Below are positions 1-8,225 of a stretch of DNA of 64,000 bases, piece by piece. The position numbers and the translations under genes are program-made. Source of the DNA: Glycomyces tenuis DSM 44171 (GTDB lineage Bacteria; Actinomycetota; Actinomycetes; Mycobacteriales; Micromonosporaceae); contig NZ_ATYW01000002.1 of assembly GCF_000427885.1 (NCBI RefSeq), forward strand, positions 379,532-443,531. The letters run 5' to 3'. A model generated the notes under the pieces. That model had not been told where the DNA came from, did not search any database, and saw only the letters and a list, made by a program, of their open reading frames with translations. Within the stretch, counting starts at the first letter, position 1; each line of letters begins with the position of its first letter.

Positions 1-803
1 TGGCCGGTCTGACGATCGCCACGGTCGTCGGCGTCCCGCTCAGCGCCCTGGCGGTGGATCTGGTCACCTGGCGGCTGGTGTTCGTCGCGATCGCGCTGAT
101 CGCCGTGGCGGCGATGATCGCCATCGAGCTGACGGTCCCGGACACCGGCGGGATGGTCCGCCAGAGCAACCCGGCCGCGGAGGTCCGGGCGCTGCGCAGC
201 GCGCGCGTCGTGCTGACGCTGCTGACCGGGATGATCGGCTTCGGCGGCATGTTCGCCTGCTACACGTACCTGACGCCGCTGCTGTCGGAGGTGACCGGTT
301 TCGGCTCGTTCGCGATCGCGTGCACGCTCGTCGTGTTCGGCCTGGGGATGACGCTCGGGAACATCGCGGGCGGCCAGGTGGCCGACCGCTTCCCGCTGCG
401 CGGCCTGTTCGCCGCGTTCACCTCGATCGCGGCGGTCCTGGCGCTCATGGTGTTCACCGTCGCCTCGCCGGTCATGGCCGTGGCGTGCGTGTTCGCCATG
501 GCGTTCGCCTCCTCGATCGTCAGCCCGGTGCTGGCGCGGATGCTCCTCGACGGCGCGCACGAGGCGCCGTCGCTGGCCTCCTCGCTGCACCACTCCGCGT
601 TCAACGTGGCCAACGCCAACGGCGCCTGGCTCGGCGGGATGGTCCTCGGAGCCGGCCTGGGGCTGACCGCGCCGCTGATGGTGGGCGTGGCGCTGTCCCT
701 GGCCGGGCTGGTGCTGTCGTTCGCCCTGGCGGGCGCGGTGCGGGCCGCGCGGCGGCGGGTGCCGGCGCGGCCCGACGCGACCATGGAGCTGATTCGCATC
801 TGA
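1..803 (+). CDS. MFS transporter, C-terminal part (5' end outside window)
   Basis: The reading frame is open from base 3 and ends at the TGA at 801-803, so the gene starts before the window. The visible part is a run of hydrophobic segments with a Gly-Val-Pro-Leu motif and 'WRLVF' near the start, typical of the turn between TM4 and TM6 of major facilitator drug/sugar antiporters. A central loop at about residues 25-50 is followed by some six further membrane helices and a short basic tail (RAARRR). This fits an inner-membrane proton-coupled exporter of the arabinose-efflux/DHA type; the substrate cannot be inferred. It converges on the quinone oxidoreductase gene with only a 16-bp gap. Confidence 0.8.
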   Translation, partial: AGLTIATVVGVPLSALAVDLVTWRLVFVAIALIAVAAMIAIELTVPDTGGMVRQSNPAAEVRALRSARVVLTLLTGMIGFGGMFACYTYLTPLLSEVTGFGSFAIACTLVVFGLGMTLGNIAGGQVADRFPLRGLFAAFTSIAAVLALMVFTVASPVMAVACVFAMAFASSIVSPVLARMLLDGAHEAPSLASSLHHSAFNVANANGAWLGGMVLGAGLGLTAPLMVGVALSLAGLVLSFALAGAVRAARRRVPARPDATMELIRI

Positions 804-819
804 CGGCGCTGGAGCCGCG

Positions 820-1803
820 CTACGGCACCAGCACCACCTTTCCGGTCGTGCTCCGGTCTTCCAGGGCGCGGTGGGCCTCGCCCGCGTCGGCGAGCCGGAA
901 CGTGTGGACCGCCGGCACGAGCCTTCCCGCGGCCAGTTCCGCCAGGGCCCGCTCCTCGAGGCGGCGCAGGCCGCCCATCCGCTCCATCAGCTTCGGGCCG
1001 AGCGCCGAGGTGACGGTCAGGCCGCGCGCGGTGATGTCCTCGACGGTCACCTCGGTGGGCTTGCCCGCCGACCATCCGAACACGACCATCCGGCCGGCGA
1101 AGCCGAGGCGCTCGAAGGCGGCCCGGCCGGCCTCGCCGCCGACCGAGTCGTACAGCAGTGTCGCCTCGCGGCCGTCGAGGGCATCGTCGAGGCGATTCGT
1201 CCAGTCGGCCTCGCGGTAGTCCACGGCCGCGTCGGCGCCGTTCTCGCGGACCCGCGCGGTCTTGTCGGGGCCGCCGGCGAGGCCGACGACGAACGCGCCG
1301 GCCCGCTTCGCGGCCTGCACCAGGAGCGTCCCCATGCCGCCCGCCGCGGCCGGGACGATCACCACGTCCTCGGCGCTCACGGGCCCGACTTCGAGGACCA
1401 TCAGGGTCGTGCGGCCGGTGCCGATCATCGCGACGGCCTGCTCGAAGCCGACGCCGTCCGGCAGGGCGTGCACGGACTCGACCTCCCGCACGGCCTTCTC
1501 GGCGTAGCCGCCGGAGGCGAAGCCGAGGTGGGCGACGACCCTCCTGCCGATCCACGCCGGGTCGACGCCCTCGCCGACGGCGTCGACGACGCCCGCGCTC
1601 TCGCGGCCGGGCGTCATCGGCAGCTCGGGCGGGCCGTACGGCATCCTGTCGCGCTCGCCGGAGCGATAGGCGGTGTCGAGGACGTGGACGCCGGCGGCGC
1701 GGGCCGCGATGCGGACCTGCCCGGGGCCCGGTTCGGGCTCGGGGACCTCTTCGTACGCGAGCACCTCGGGGCCGCCGAATTCGTGCTGTCGGATGGCGTG
1801 CAT
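820..1803 (-). CDS. Zinc-independent quinone oxidoreductase / NADPH:quinone reductase family (MDR superfamily)
   Basis: This 327-residue protein begins MHAIRQHEFGGPEVL, the standard start of QOR-type medium-chain dehydrogenases/reductases. It has an N-terminal GroES-like domain, then a Rossmann domain with the nucleotide-binding stretch AAAGGMGTLLVQ near residue 145. No structural-zinc cysteine cluster is visible, which fits the NADPH:quinone (zeta-crystallin) branch rather than zinc alcohol dehydrogenases. It probably reduces small quinones or enones in the cytoplasm. The ATG at 1803 is preceded by a GAGGA ribosome site; the longer open frame upstream is antisense noise over the SARP gene. 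It lies downstream of the SARP regulator on the same strand, so the two may be linked, but the 71-bp gap gives no proof. Confidence 0.88.
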   Translation of the reverse strand: MHAIRQHEFGGPEVLAYEEVPEPEPGPGQVRIAARAAGVHVLDTAYRSGERDRMPYGPPELPMTPGRESAGVVDAVGEGVDPAWIGRRVVAHLGFASGGYAEKAVREVESVHALPDGVGFEQAVAMIGTGRTTLMVLEVGPVSAEDVVIVPAAAGGMGTLLVQAAKRAGAFVVGLAGGPDKTARVRENGADAAVDYREADWTNRLDDALDGREATLLYDSVGGEAGRAAFERLGFAGRMVVFGWSAGKPTEVTVEDITARGLTVTSALGPKLMERMGGLRRLEERALAELAAGRLVPAVHTFRLADAGEAHRALEDRSTTGKVVLVP

Positions 1804-1874
1804 GTCGTTCCTCGTCTCGGTCGCGGTCGGTGGTGCCCGCAACGCTATGCGCCGGGCGACCGGCGCCGCATCCG

Positions 1875-4800
1875 TCAGGCGACTGGACCCGGGCCGCCGC
1901 GGTACCGGTCGATGCCGAGCGAGGCGAACAGGGCCTCGGCCTCGCCGCGGCAGGCGGCGGCCGCGGACGCCTCGCCGCGGGAGGCGTGGGCGTCGGCGAG
2001 CGCGAGGAGGCTCTCGGCCTGGCGCAGCGGGTCGGGCATGGCCGCGAACACGTCGCAGGACTGGCGCCCGAGCTTGACCGCCTTGTCGGGGTGTCCGGCG
2101 CGGGTGTGGAGCTTGCACAGCACTCTGGCGTGCACGGCGAGCGTCTCGGAGGTGTGGTAGCGGCCGAGCTCGGCGACGCGGTCGAGGGCCTCGCCGGCGC
2201 GGTCGATCTGGCCGGTGTCGACGAACAGCTCGGCGAGCCGGTAGGTGTAGACCAGCTGGTGGCGCCAGCCGTTGATCTCCTCGACCAGCTCCAGGCCGCG
2301 GGTGAGCGCGGCCTCGGCGCGGACGTGGTCGGCGTCGGCGATGTGCACCGCGGCCTGCCTGAAGTAGAGCCTGGCGCGGAAGTACTTCGACGGGTGGTCG
2401 CGCAGCATCTCGGCGATGGTCTGGCACAGCTCCTCGGCGGCGGTGACGCGGCCCATGTCGATGTAGAGCTCCGAGAGCGACAGCAGCGGGTAGACCGTGG
2501 TCGGGCCGCCTTCGGAGGCGGCGTCGATGTCGCGGGCCCGCAGCAGCAGCGTCTCGGACTCGGCGAAGATCCCCATGCGGCGCAGCACCGAGCCCAGTGA
2601 GGTGAGGACCTCGACCTGGACGTGGGGGCGCCCGGAGCGGTTGGCGGCGACGACGGCCTCGCGCAGGATCGAGACGGCCTCCCGGTAGCGGCCCAGCTGC
2701 GTCAGTGTCGTGCCGAGGTCGTTGCGGGCCTTGCCGGTCCGGTCGCCGTGCGGGGTGCGTTTGAGCGCTTCGAGGGTCTTCTGCGCGTACCGCATCGACC
2801 TGGGCAGGTCGCCGGCGGCGTAGGCGACGGCGTCGGCCAGGGCGTAGGCGCGGACGGCGTCCATGGGGTCGTCCGAGTCCTTGCCGGTGGCGATGCCGCG
2901 TTCGGCGACGGCGGCGAGCTCGGGGAGCTCGTACACCGAGTCGGCGGGCTCGACCCGGTAGTGCTCGTCGTCGCCGACCGGCCCGGTCTCGCCGGGCTCG
3001 TCGCGGTATCCGGCGTCGGCGAAGGGGATGAGGCGGGTGAGCAGGCGCGAGACGGTCGGGTGGCCGTTCCATTCGAGGAAGGTCGCGACGATGTTGCGGT
3101 ACTCCTCGGTGGGCAGCAGGGACGAGCCGGTCGCGTACCAGTCCACGGCCTGCTCGCGCAGCCGCTGGAGTTCGGCCGCGTCGAAGGTGTCCTCGGCCCG
3201 GCGCCTGGCGTACTCGCGGACGAGGTCGTGGAAGCGGTAGCGGCCGGGCCGGTACTCCTCGACGCGGTGGGCGGCCACGAGCCGGTCGAGGGTGCGTTCG
3301 GCGGCCTGGGGGTCGCGGTCGGCGAGCGCGATGGCGAGGCCTTCGCTGAAGTCGGCGCCCGGCAGGAGCGCCAGGTTCAGGTACATCAGCTGCTCGTCGG
3401 GCAGCAGCGCCTGGTAGGACAGGTCGAAGGCGGCGGCGACGGTGGTCGTCGGGTCGCCTTCGACGGCCAGGCGCGAGAGGCGGTCGCGGTCGGAGAGCTC
3501 GGTGGCGGTGCCGGCGAGGGTGGCTGCGGGGCGGGCGGCCAGGTTGGTGCCGACGATGCGCAGCGCCAGGGGCAGTCCGGCGCACAGGGCCGCGAGGCGG
3601 CGGGCGGCCTCGGGCTCGGCCTCCATCCGCTCGGCCCCGACCAGGCTGGTCAGGAAGCGGAGCGCGTCGCCGGTGTCGAGCGAGTCCACGGTCATCGGCA
3701 GGACGTCGTGGAACGCGGCCAGTTCGGGCAGACGCAGGCGGCTGGTGACGACGGCGGCGCAGCCGGCGGTGCCCGGCAGCAGCGGCCGCACCTGGGCGGC
3801 GCTGCCGGCGTTGTCGAGGATGACGAGGGTGCTGGTGTCGGCCAGGCGGGAGCGGAACAGGCCCGCGGCCTCCTCCGCGTCGGGCGGGATGGCCTCGGTG
3901 GGGACGCCGAGCGCCCGCAGGAACCCGGCGAGCGCGTCGAGCGGCGACAGCGGCGGGGCCCGGTCGAAGCCGCGCAGGTTCACGTACAGCTGCCCGTCGC
4001 CGAAGTGTTCGCGCACCCGGTGGGCCCAGTGCAGGGCCAGGGTGGACTTGCCCGAGCCGCCGATGCCGGACAGGACGGCGACGCTCGGTCCGGGCTCGGT
4101 GAGCCGGTCGAGCTCGGCGAGCTGGTCGCCCCGGCCGGTGAAGTGGACGCTGTCGGCGGGCAGCTGGGCGGGCGCGGGCAGCGGCTGCGTCGGCGTGAAC
4201 TCCGGGCTCGCCTTCGGGGTCCCGATCTCGGGGTCGTCGCGCAGGATCGCGGTGTGCAGCTCCCGCAGCCGCTGGCCGGGGTCGATGCCGAGCTCGTCGC
4301 GCAGCCGCCTGCGCATGGCCTCGTACACGTCGAGCGCCTCGGGGGCGCGCTCGGCGCGGTACAGCGCGGTCATGAGCAGCTCGGCGGTGTGCTGCCGGTA
4401 CGGGTGCTCGGCCAGGACGCGCCGCAGGTCGGCGATGACGGGCGCGCCGGTGTTCAGCGCCAGTTCGAGTTCGGCCCGGTCCTCTTCGGCGGCGGCGCGC
4501 TCCTCGTCCCACAGCCGCGCCCCGGCCTCGATGATGCTTCCCGACAGGCCCGCCAGGGCCGGGCCCCGCCACCATCCGAGCGCTTCGCGCAGGCCGCGCA
4601 GGGCCGCTTCGGGTTCGGAGGCGGCGACCTGCTCGCCGGCGATGCGCACGGCGGCCTGGAACCGCAGCGAGTCGACCTGCTCGGGCCGCACCCGCAGCGC
4701 GTAGCCGGCGCCGACGGTCTCCACCTCGGCGCTCTCGCCGTGGAGCAGGCCGCGGATGGCGGCGACGGTGTTCTGGATCTGGCGGCGGGCCGTGGCAGGG

Positions 4801-4961
4801 GGGCGCTCGTCCCACACCGCCTCGATGAGTTTCGGCAGGGTCACCACGTGCTCGGCCTCGAGCAGCAGGACCGCGAGGAGCCGCGGCAGGACGCGGCCGG
4901 GGAGCGGGACCGGCGCGCCGTCGCGCGTCACTTGCAGGGCGCCGAGGATGCCGAATTCCAC
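1875..4961 (-). CDS. AfsR/SARP-family transcriptional regulator with NB-ARC and TPR domains
   Basis: A 1028-residue multidomain regulator. Residues 1-90 form an OmpR-like winged helix (MEFGILGALQV...), followed by a bacterial transcriptional activation (BTAD) domain with TPR-like helices to about residue 245. An NB-ARC/STAND ATPase follows, with Walker A SGIGGSGKST near residue 300 and a Walker B stretch TLVILDNAG near residue 382. The C-terminal third (about 680-1020) is a set of tetratricopeptide repeats. This architecture is that of AfsR and large SARPs, which activate secondary metabolism or developmental genes by binding heptameric direct repeats near -35 boxes. The GTG start is preceded by a good AAGGAGG site. 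No biosynthetic cluster is visible nearby, so the target genes are unknown. Confidence 0.92.
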   Translation of the reverse strand: MEFGILGALQVTRDGAPVPLPGRVLPRLLAVLLLEAEHVVTLPKLIEAVWDERPPATARRQIQNTVAAIRGLLHGESAEVETVGAGYALRVRPEQVDSLRFQAAVRIAGEQVAASEPEAALRGLREALGWWRGPALAGLSGSIIEAGARLWDEERAAAEEDRAELELALNTGAPVIADLRRVLAEHPYRQHTAELLMTALYRAERAPEALDVYEAMRRRLRDELGIDPGQRLRELHTAILRDDPEIGTPKASPEFTPTQPLPAPAQLPADSVHFTGRGDQLAELDRLTEPGPSVAVLSGIGGSGKSTLALHWAHRVREHFGDGQLYVNLRGFDRAPPLSPLDALAGFLRALGVPTEAIPPDAEEAAGLFRSRLADTSTLVILDNAGSAAQVRPLLPGTAGCAAVVTSRLRLPELAAFHDVLPMTVDSLDTGDALRFLTSLVGAERMEAEPEAARRLAALCAGLPLALRIVGTNLAARPAATLAGTATELSDRDRLSRLAVEGDPTTTVAAAFDLSYQALLPDEQLMYLNLALLPGADFSEGLAIALADRDPQAAERTLDRLVAAHRVEEYRPGRYRFHDLVREYARRRAEDTFDAAELQRLREQAVDWYATGSSLLPTEEYRNIVATFLEWNGHPTVSRLLTRLIPFADAGYRDEPGETGPVGDDEHYRVEPADSVYELPELAAVAERGIATGKDSDDPMDAVRAYALADAVAYAAGDLPRSMRYAQKTLEALKRTPHGDRTGKARNDLGTTLTQLGRYREAVSILREAVVAANRSGRPHVQVEVLTSLGSVLRRMGIFAESETLLLRARDIDAASEGGPTTVYPLLSLSELYIDMGRVTAAEELCQTIAEMLRDHPSKYFRARLYFRQAAVHIADADHVRAEAALTRGLELVEEINGWRHQLVYTYRLAELFVDTGQIDRAGEALDRVAELGRYHTSETLAVHARVLCKLHTRAGHPDKAVKLGRQSCDVFAAMPDPLRQAESLLALADAHASRGEASAAAACRGEAEALFASLGIDRYRGGPGPVA

Positions 4962-5180
4962 GGGCCACCTCCTTAGGGTCGTCGGGCCGGCCGCGTGGGG
5001 GAGCGGGGCGTGGCATGCGCCGGCACGCTGCGTGGGGGAGAGGCGCTTTCCAGTCTAAGTGGTTTCGTCAATGCGGTGGTGAACGCTCGCACGGGCACTC
5101 GGGGCGCGCTCGTGAAGAAGTCGTGAGCGTTCTGGCGGGCGGCCTCCGATGCTCAGTGCATGAGCAATGGAGGAGGAGAG

Positions 5181-5990
5181 ATGTTCACACGAGAGTGCCC
5201 CGCCGCGACGCTCCGCCCCGCCGACGCCCGCGCCAGGTTCCGCGAAGGGCTCGTCGCCCCCACCGGCGGCTGGTCGGACGGCTACGTGCAGGCCGGCCTG
5301 GTCAGCGTGCACCGCCGCCACGCCGTCGCTCTGCGGCGCTTCGCCGTCCGCAATCCCCAGGTGTGCCCGCTGCTGGACATCGCCGGGGCGGGCCGGTTCA
5401 CGACCGGGCTCGCCGAGGGCGCCGATCTGCGGCGCGACCTGCCCGCCTACCTGGTGTGGCGGGACGGCGAGCTGGTGGAGACCCGCACCGACGTCCGCGC
5501 CCTGTGGAGCAAGGACCTGGTGACGTTCCTGCTGGGGTGCAGTCTCACGTTCGAGTCCGCGCTGCGTCGCGCGGGCATACCGCTGCGGCACCTCGAGCAG
5601 GGCCGCGACGTCCCCATGTACCGCACGTCGAGGCGGTGCCTGCGGGCGGGGCCGTTCCGCACGCGGCTGGTGGTGTCGATGCGCCCGATGCCCGCGGACC
5701 TGATCGCCAGGGCCGCGGCGATCACCGCGGAGATGCCCTACGCGCACGGCGAGCCGGTGCACGTGGGCAGCCCGGCCATGCTCGGCATCCGGGACCTCGC
5801 CAGTCCCCGCTACGGCGACGCCGTGGCGATGGCCGCCGACGACGTCCCGGTGTTCTGGGCGTGCGGGGTGACGGTGCAGGAGGCGATCATCGCCGCGGAG
5901 CTGCCGTTCGCGATCACCCACGCGCCGGGCCACATGCTCATCACCGACCGCCGCATCGGGCCGAAGACCAGGCCGCGCCGGGAACGGTAG
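5181..5990 (+). CDS. Putative hydro-lyase of the DUF1445 / YcsI family
   Basis: The protein (269 residues from the ATG at 5181) has family hallmarks: an N-terminal segment ending in a Gly-Tyr-X-Gln-Ala motif (GYVQAGLVSV), a middle block 'DVTFLLGCSLTFESAL' type (seen here as VTFLLGCSLTFESAL), and a C-terminal block with HAPGHMLITD. Members are related to D-glutamate cyclase and are annotated as hydro-lyases of unverified substrate. I chose the second ATG because a strong GGAGGAGGAG ribosome site lies at 5169-5178; an in-frame ATG at 5160 would translate that site into a Gly-rich leader. The gene is divergent from the SARP regulator, with about 220 bp between them. Confidence 0.85.
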   Translation: MFTRECPAATLRPADARARFREGLVAPTGGWSDGYVQAGLVSVHRRHAVALRRFAVRNPQVCPLLDIAGAGRFTTGLAEGADLRRDLPAYLVWRDGELVETRTDVRALWSKDLVTFLLGCSLTFESALRRAGIPLRHLEQGRDVPMYRTSRRCLRAGPFRTRLVVSMRPMPADLIARAAAITAEMPYAHGEPVHVGSPAMLGIRDLASPRYGDAVAMAADDVPVFWACGVTVQEAIIAAELPFAITHAPGHMLITDRRIGPKTRPRRER

Positions 5991-6003
5991 CGCCGACCCC
6001 GCG

Positions 6004-6684
6004 CTACGCCGAGACCTCGCCGTCGATGCGGGAGGAGGCGGCCGGCTCGGGGAGGCGGAACATGCCCAGGAACCGCTCGGCCATGGCCTGGTCGCCCTGG
6101 ACGGTGATGCGCCCGGCGTGCAGTGAGACGTCCAGGCTCCGCCCGCCGAGGGTGAGCCGCTTGAGCGTCTCGGGGTCGGTGCGGATGACCGCGTGGGGGT
6201 GCTCGGGCCGCCCGGGGGCCAGGAGGAGCTGGGAGTCCAGGATCTCGGCGACGAACGGCCGGTCGCCGACCCACAGCTCGAACGCCGCGTCGAAGCCCTG
6301 CGCGGCGACGGGCATGAACAGGCCGCGCAGGGCCAGGATGAGCGCGTCGGTGCCGATCGGCGCGTCCAGCGGCATCCCGGCCGAGCGCGCGCCCCAGCGC
6401 AGCAGCCGCACGATGACGGCCTCGAGCTCGCGGCCCCATTCGGTCAGCTCGTACACCTTGGAGGCCGCCGGCGGCGGGAGGCGGCGTTTGGTGATGACGC
6501 CGTGCGATTCGAGTTCGCGCAGCCGCTGCGAGATGACGTTGGCGCTGGCGCCGTGGAGGCCGCCGCGCAGGTCGGTGAAGCGTTTGGGACCGAGGACGAG
6601 TTCGCGGACGATCAGGAGCGACCAGCGCTCGCCGACGAGGTCGAGGGCGTGGGCCGCGGGGCAGCCGTCGCCGTAAGTGCGCAC
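6004..6684 (-). CDS. HxlR-type winged-helix transcriptional regulator with C-terminal SCP2-like domain
   Basis: 226 residues. The first ~100 form an HxlR/MarR-like winged helix: a cysteine at position 8, 'ALDLVGERWSLLIVREL', 'FTDLRGGLHGASANVISQRLRELESHGV' and a wing ending in 'YELTEWGRELE'. The C-terminal ~110 residues resemble sterol-carrier/SCP2-like domains fused to HxlR in actinobacteria. Such proteins are usually local repressors that respond to electrophiles, quinones or redox change through cysteines. The GTG start has a very good GGAGGAAC ribosome site. It converges on the DUF1445 gene (13-bp gap) and is divergent from the carbonic anhydrase gene. Confidence 0.88.
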   Translation of the reverse strand: MRTYGDGCPAAHALDLVGERWSLLIVRELVLGPKRFTDLRGGLHGASANVISQRLRELESHGVITKRRLPPPAASKVYELTEWGRELEAVIVRLLRWGARSAGMPLDAPIGTDALILALRGLFMPVAAQGFDAAFELWVGDRPFVAEILDSQLLLAPGRPEHPHAVIRTDPETLKRLTLGGRSLDVSLHAGRITVQGDQAMAERFLGMFRLPEPAASSRIDGEVSA

Positions 6685-6712
6685 CGGTTCCTCCAGGTCA
6701 GACGGGTGAAGG

Positions 6713-6742
6713 TGGTTTCCGTTGATCTTACGATATGGTTTC
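6713..6742. promoter_or_regulatory. Direct repeats in the hxlR-carbonic anhydrase divergent region
   Basis: The heptamer TGGTTTC occurs at 6713-6719 and again at 6736-6742, start to start 23 bp. Between them, on the minus strand, lies a TAAGAT hexamer (6725-6730) that could serve as the -10 of the regulator gene. The placement 30-60 bp upstream of the regulator start suits an autoregulatory site. This is inference from position and repetition alone. Confidence 0.3.
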
Positions 6743-6866
6743 GAGAGCCTTTCCTCCTGATTCGGGACCGCGAGATCTCGGGACGGTAACGGCCGGTCTG
6801 TGAAAGACGCGTCCCACAGGCCGGGTCGAACTTGCGGCGTCCCGTTCCGTTGGGCACTATGCAGGG

Positions 6867-7478
6867 GTGCCTGAATTGACCGCGACTTCGCTCATGGACC
6901 ACCACCGGGCCGCCTCGACGCTGGCGGGCCTCCTCGAAGGCAACGGCCGTTTCATAGCCGGAGAACCCCGGTACGCGCGCGACATCAACGCCGCCCGCGG
7001 GGCCGCCCCGGACCAGCGGCCCGACGCCGTCGTGTTCACCTGCATCGACTCGCGGGTCACCGCCGAGTCGGTGTTCGACTGCGACTTCGGCCAGCTGCTG
7101 GTCGTCCGCACCGCCGGGCACGTGCCCGACCGGGCCGCGGTCGGCTCGCTCGAGTTCGCCGCCGCCGAGCTGGACGTGGCCTTGGTCGTCGTCCTCGGCC
7201 ACGAGCGCTGCGGCGCGATCGGCGCGGCCCTGCGGGCCGTCGAGGACGATACGCACGATCCCCGCACCGGCTACCTCGTCGAGCAGCTGTGGCAGCCCGC
7301 CTCGCAGGCCATCGCCGAAGCGGAGGAGGGCCGCGACACCGCTTCGCACGCGCTGCGCCTCCAGGTGCGGCGCACTGTCGCCGACCTGAGCAGGCGCTCC
7401 TCGCTCGAGGGCGTGCTCGTCGTCGGCGCGGTCTACGACTTGGACACCGGAGTCGTGTCGCTCGTCGACCAGAACTGA
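6867..7478 (+). CDS. Beta-class carbonic anhydrase
   Basis: 203 residues with all zinc-site motifs of beta-carbonic anhydrases: Cys59 and Asp61 in TCIDSR, then His112 and Cys115 in GHERCGA. The dyad partner Arg63 is present, as is the RTAGH motif (81-85). It interconverts CO2 and bicarbonate in the cytoplasm, feeding carboxylases and pH balance. The GTG at 6867 gives the family length; an in-frame ATG at 6894 is an alternative. The pterin dehydratase gene follows after 12 bp on the same strand, so the two probably share a transcript, although no functional link is known. Confidence 0.93.
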   Translation: MPELTATSLMDHHRAASTLAGLLEGNGRFIAGEPRYARDINAARGAAPDQRPDAVVFTCIDSRVTAESVFDCDFGQLLVVRTAGHVPDRAAVGSLEFAAAELDVALVVVLGHERCGAIGAALRAVEDDTHDPRTGYLVEQLWQPASQAIAEAEEGRDTASHALRLQVRRTVADLSRRSSLEGVLVVGAVYDLDTGVVSLVDQN

Positions 7479-7490
7479 CACAATCGGGGC

Positions 7491-7781
7491 ATGACCGATC
7501 AACCGTTGACCGAAGCAGAGATCGAGCTGGCGCTTTCCGAACTGCCCGGCTGGAATCACACCGACGACCACCTGGTGTGCTCGTGGACCTTCGACGGGCA
7601 CCTCGCCGCGGTGTCCGCCGCGGCGGCCGTCGGGTGGCTCCAGGAGCGCCGCAACCACCACGCGGACTTGACGATCCAGTACAACAAGCTGACCGTCTCG
7701 ACCACCACGCACTCCGCCGGGCACAAGGTCTCCGCAAAGGACACCGCTCTGGCGCAGGAGGTCTCGGCGCTGCTCGATTAG
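7491..7781 (+). CDS. 4a-hydroxytetrahydrobiopterin dehydratase (pterin-4a-carbinolamine dehydratase)
   Basis: A 96-residue protein of the PCD/DCoH family. It has the N-terminal 'LSELPGW' helix and the diagnostic active-site block ERRNHHADLTIQYNKL with the paired histidines, followed by the 'STTTHSAG' strand and a C-terminal helix. It dehydrates 4a-hydroxy-tetrahydropterin in the recycling of the pterin cofactor of aromatic amino acid hydroxylases; in bacteria without such a hydroxylase the role may be in molybdopterin or folate metabolism. No hydroxylase gene is in this window. It sits 12 bp after the carbonic anhydrase. Confidence 0.92.
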   Translation: MTDQPLTEAEIELALSELPGWNHTDDHLVCSWTFDGHLAAVSAAAAVGWLQERRNHHADLTIQYNKLTVSTTTHSAGHKVSAKDTALAQEVSALLD

Positions 7782-7859
7782 GGCTCGCCCCGCACGCGGC
7801 GATATGCGCATTCTTCACTTCTCTGGCATCATTGAGACCGAGAAGGTGGGGAGGGTGTC

Positions 7860-8225
7860 ATGGACGCCTACGCATCTCGCGCTTCGAAAGCGGACAAGCG
7901 GAGCACGCTCTACAGCCTCGCGGTCGCACGCCGACGAGGACTGATCGACACGCCGGAGTACCGGCTGCGCCGCCAGCTGGCCCGCCGCGCCGTGAGCGTC
8001 GCCGACCTCCAGGCGCTCCTGGAAGACCTCGACGACCTCACTTCCGAGCGCGAGCTCACGCCCGGACGCGACCACTGGCGCTACGGCCGCTGGCGCGGCC
8101 CCGTCAGACACGGCTACGAACTGGAGATCCAGCGCTTCGTCGGCGCGCTGTTCCTGATCCTCGCGCTCGTCATCGTCGTCGCCGTCGTGTACGCGGCCAT
8201 CACCGCGATCAACGCGTGGCGGTGA
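7860..8225 (+). CDS. Small membrane-anchored protein with DUF1707-like N-terminal region
   Basis: 121 residues. The first ~60 are charged and resemble the DUF1707/SHOCT-like pattern seen in actinobacterial membrane proteins (alternating Arg/Leu helix, 'GLIDTPEYRLRRQLARRAVSVADLQ', then 'LLEDLDDL'). One strong transmembrane helix lies near the C-terminus (about 96-118), leaving a short outside tail. A strong GGGAGGG site precedes the ATG. The stop lies within the 3' end of the convergent aminotransferase gene (17-bp tail overlap). Function unknown. Confidence 0.7.
   Translation: MDAYASRASKADKRSTLYSLAVARRRGLIDTPEYRLRRQLARRAVSVADLQALLEDLDDLTSERELTPGRDHWRYGRWRGPVRHGYELEIQRFVGALFLILALVIVVAVVYAAITAINAWR

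Noticed and set aside
820-5016. A 1398-residue open frame on the minus strand
   Set aside because: Its first two thirds are a shadow of the SARP gene in another frame (Arg/Pro/Ala-rich, no domain). Only the last 327 residues, from 1803 to 820, are a real gene (quinone oxidoreductase).
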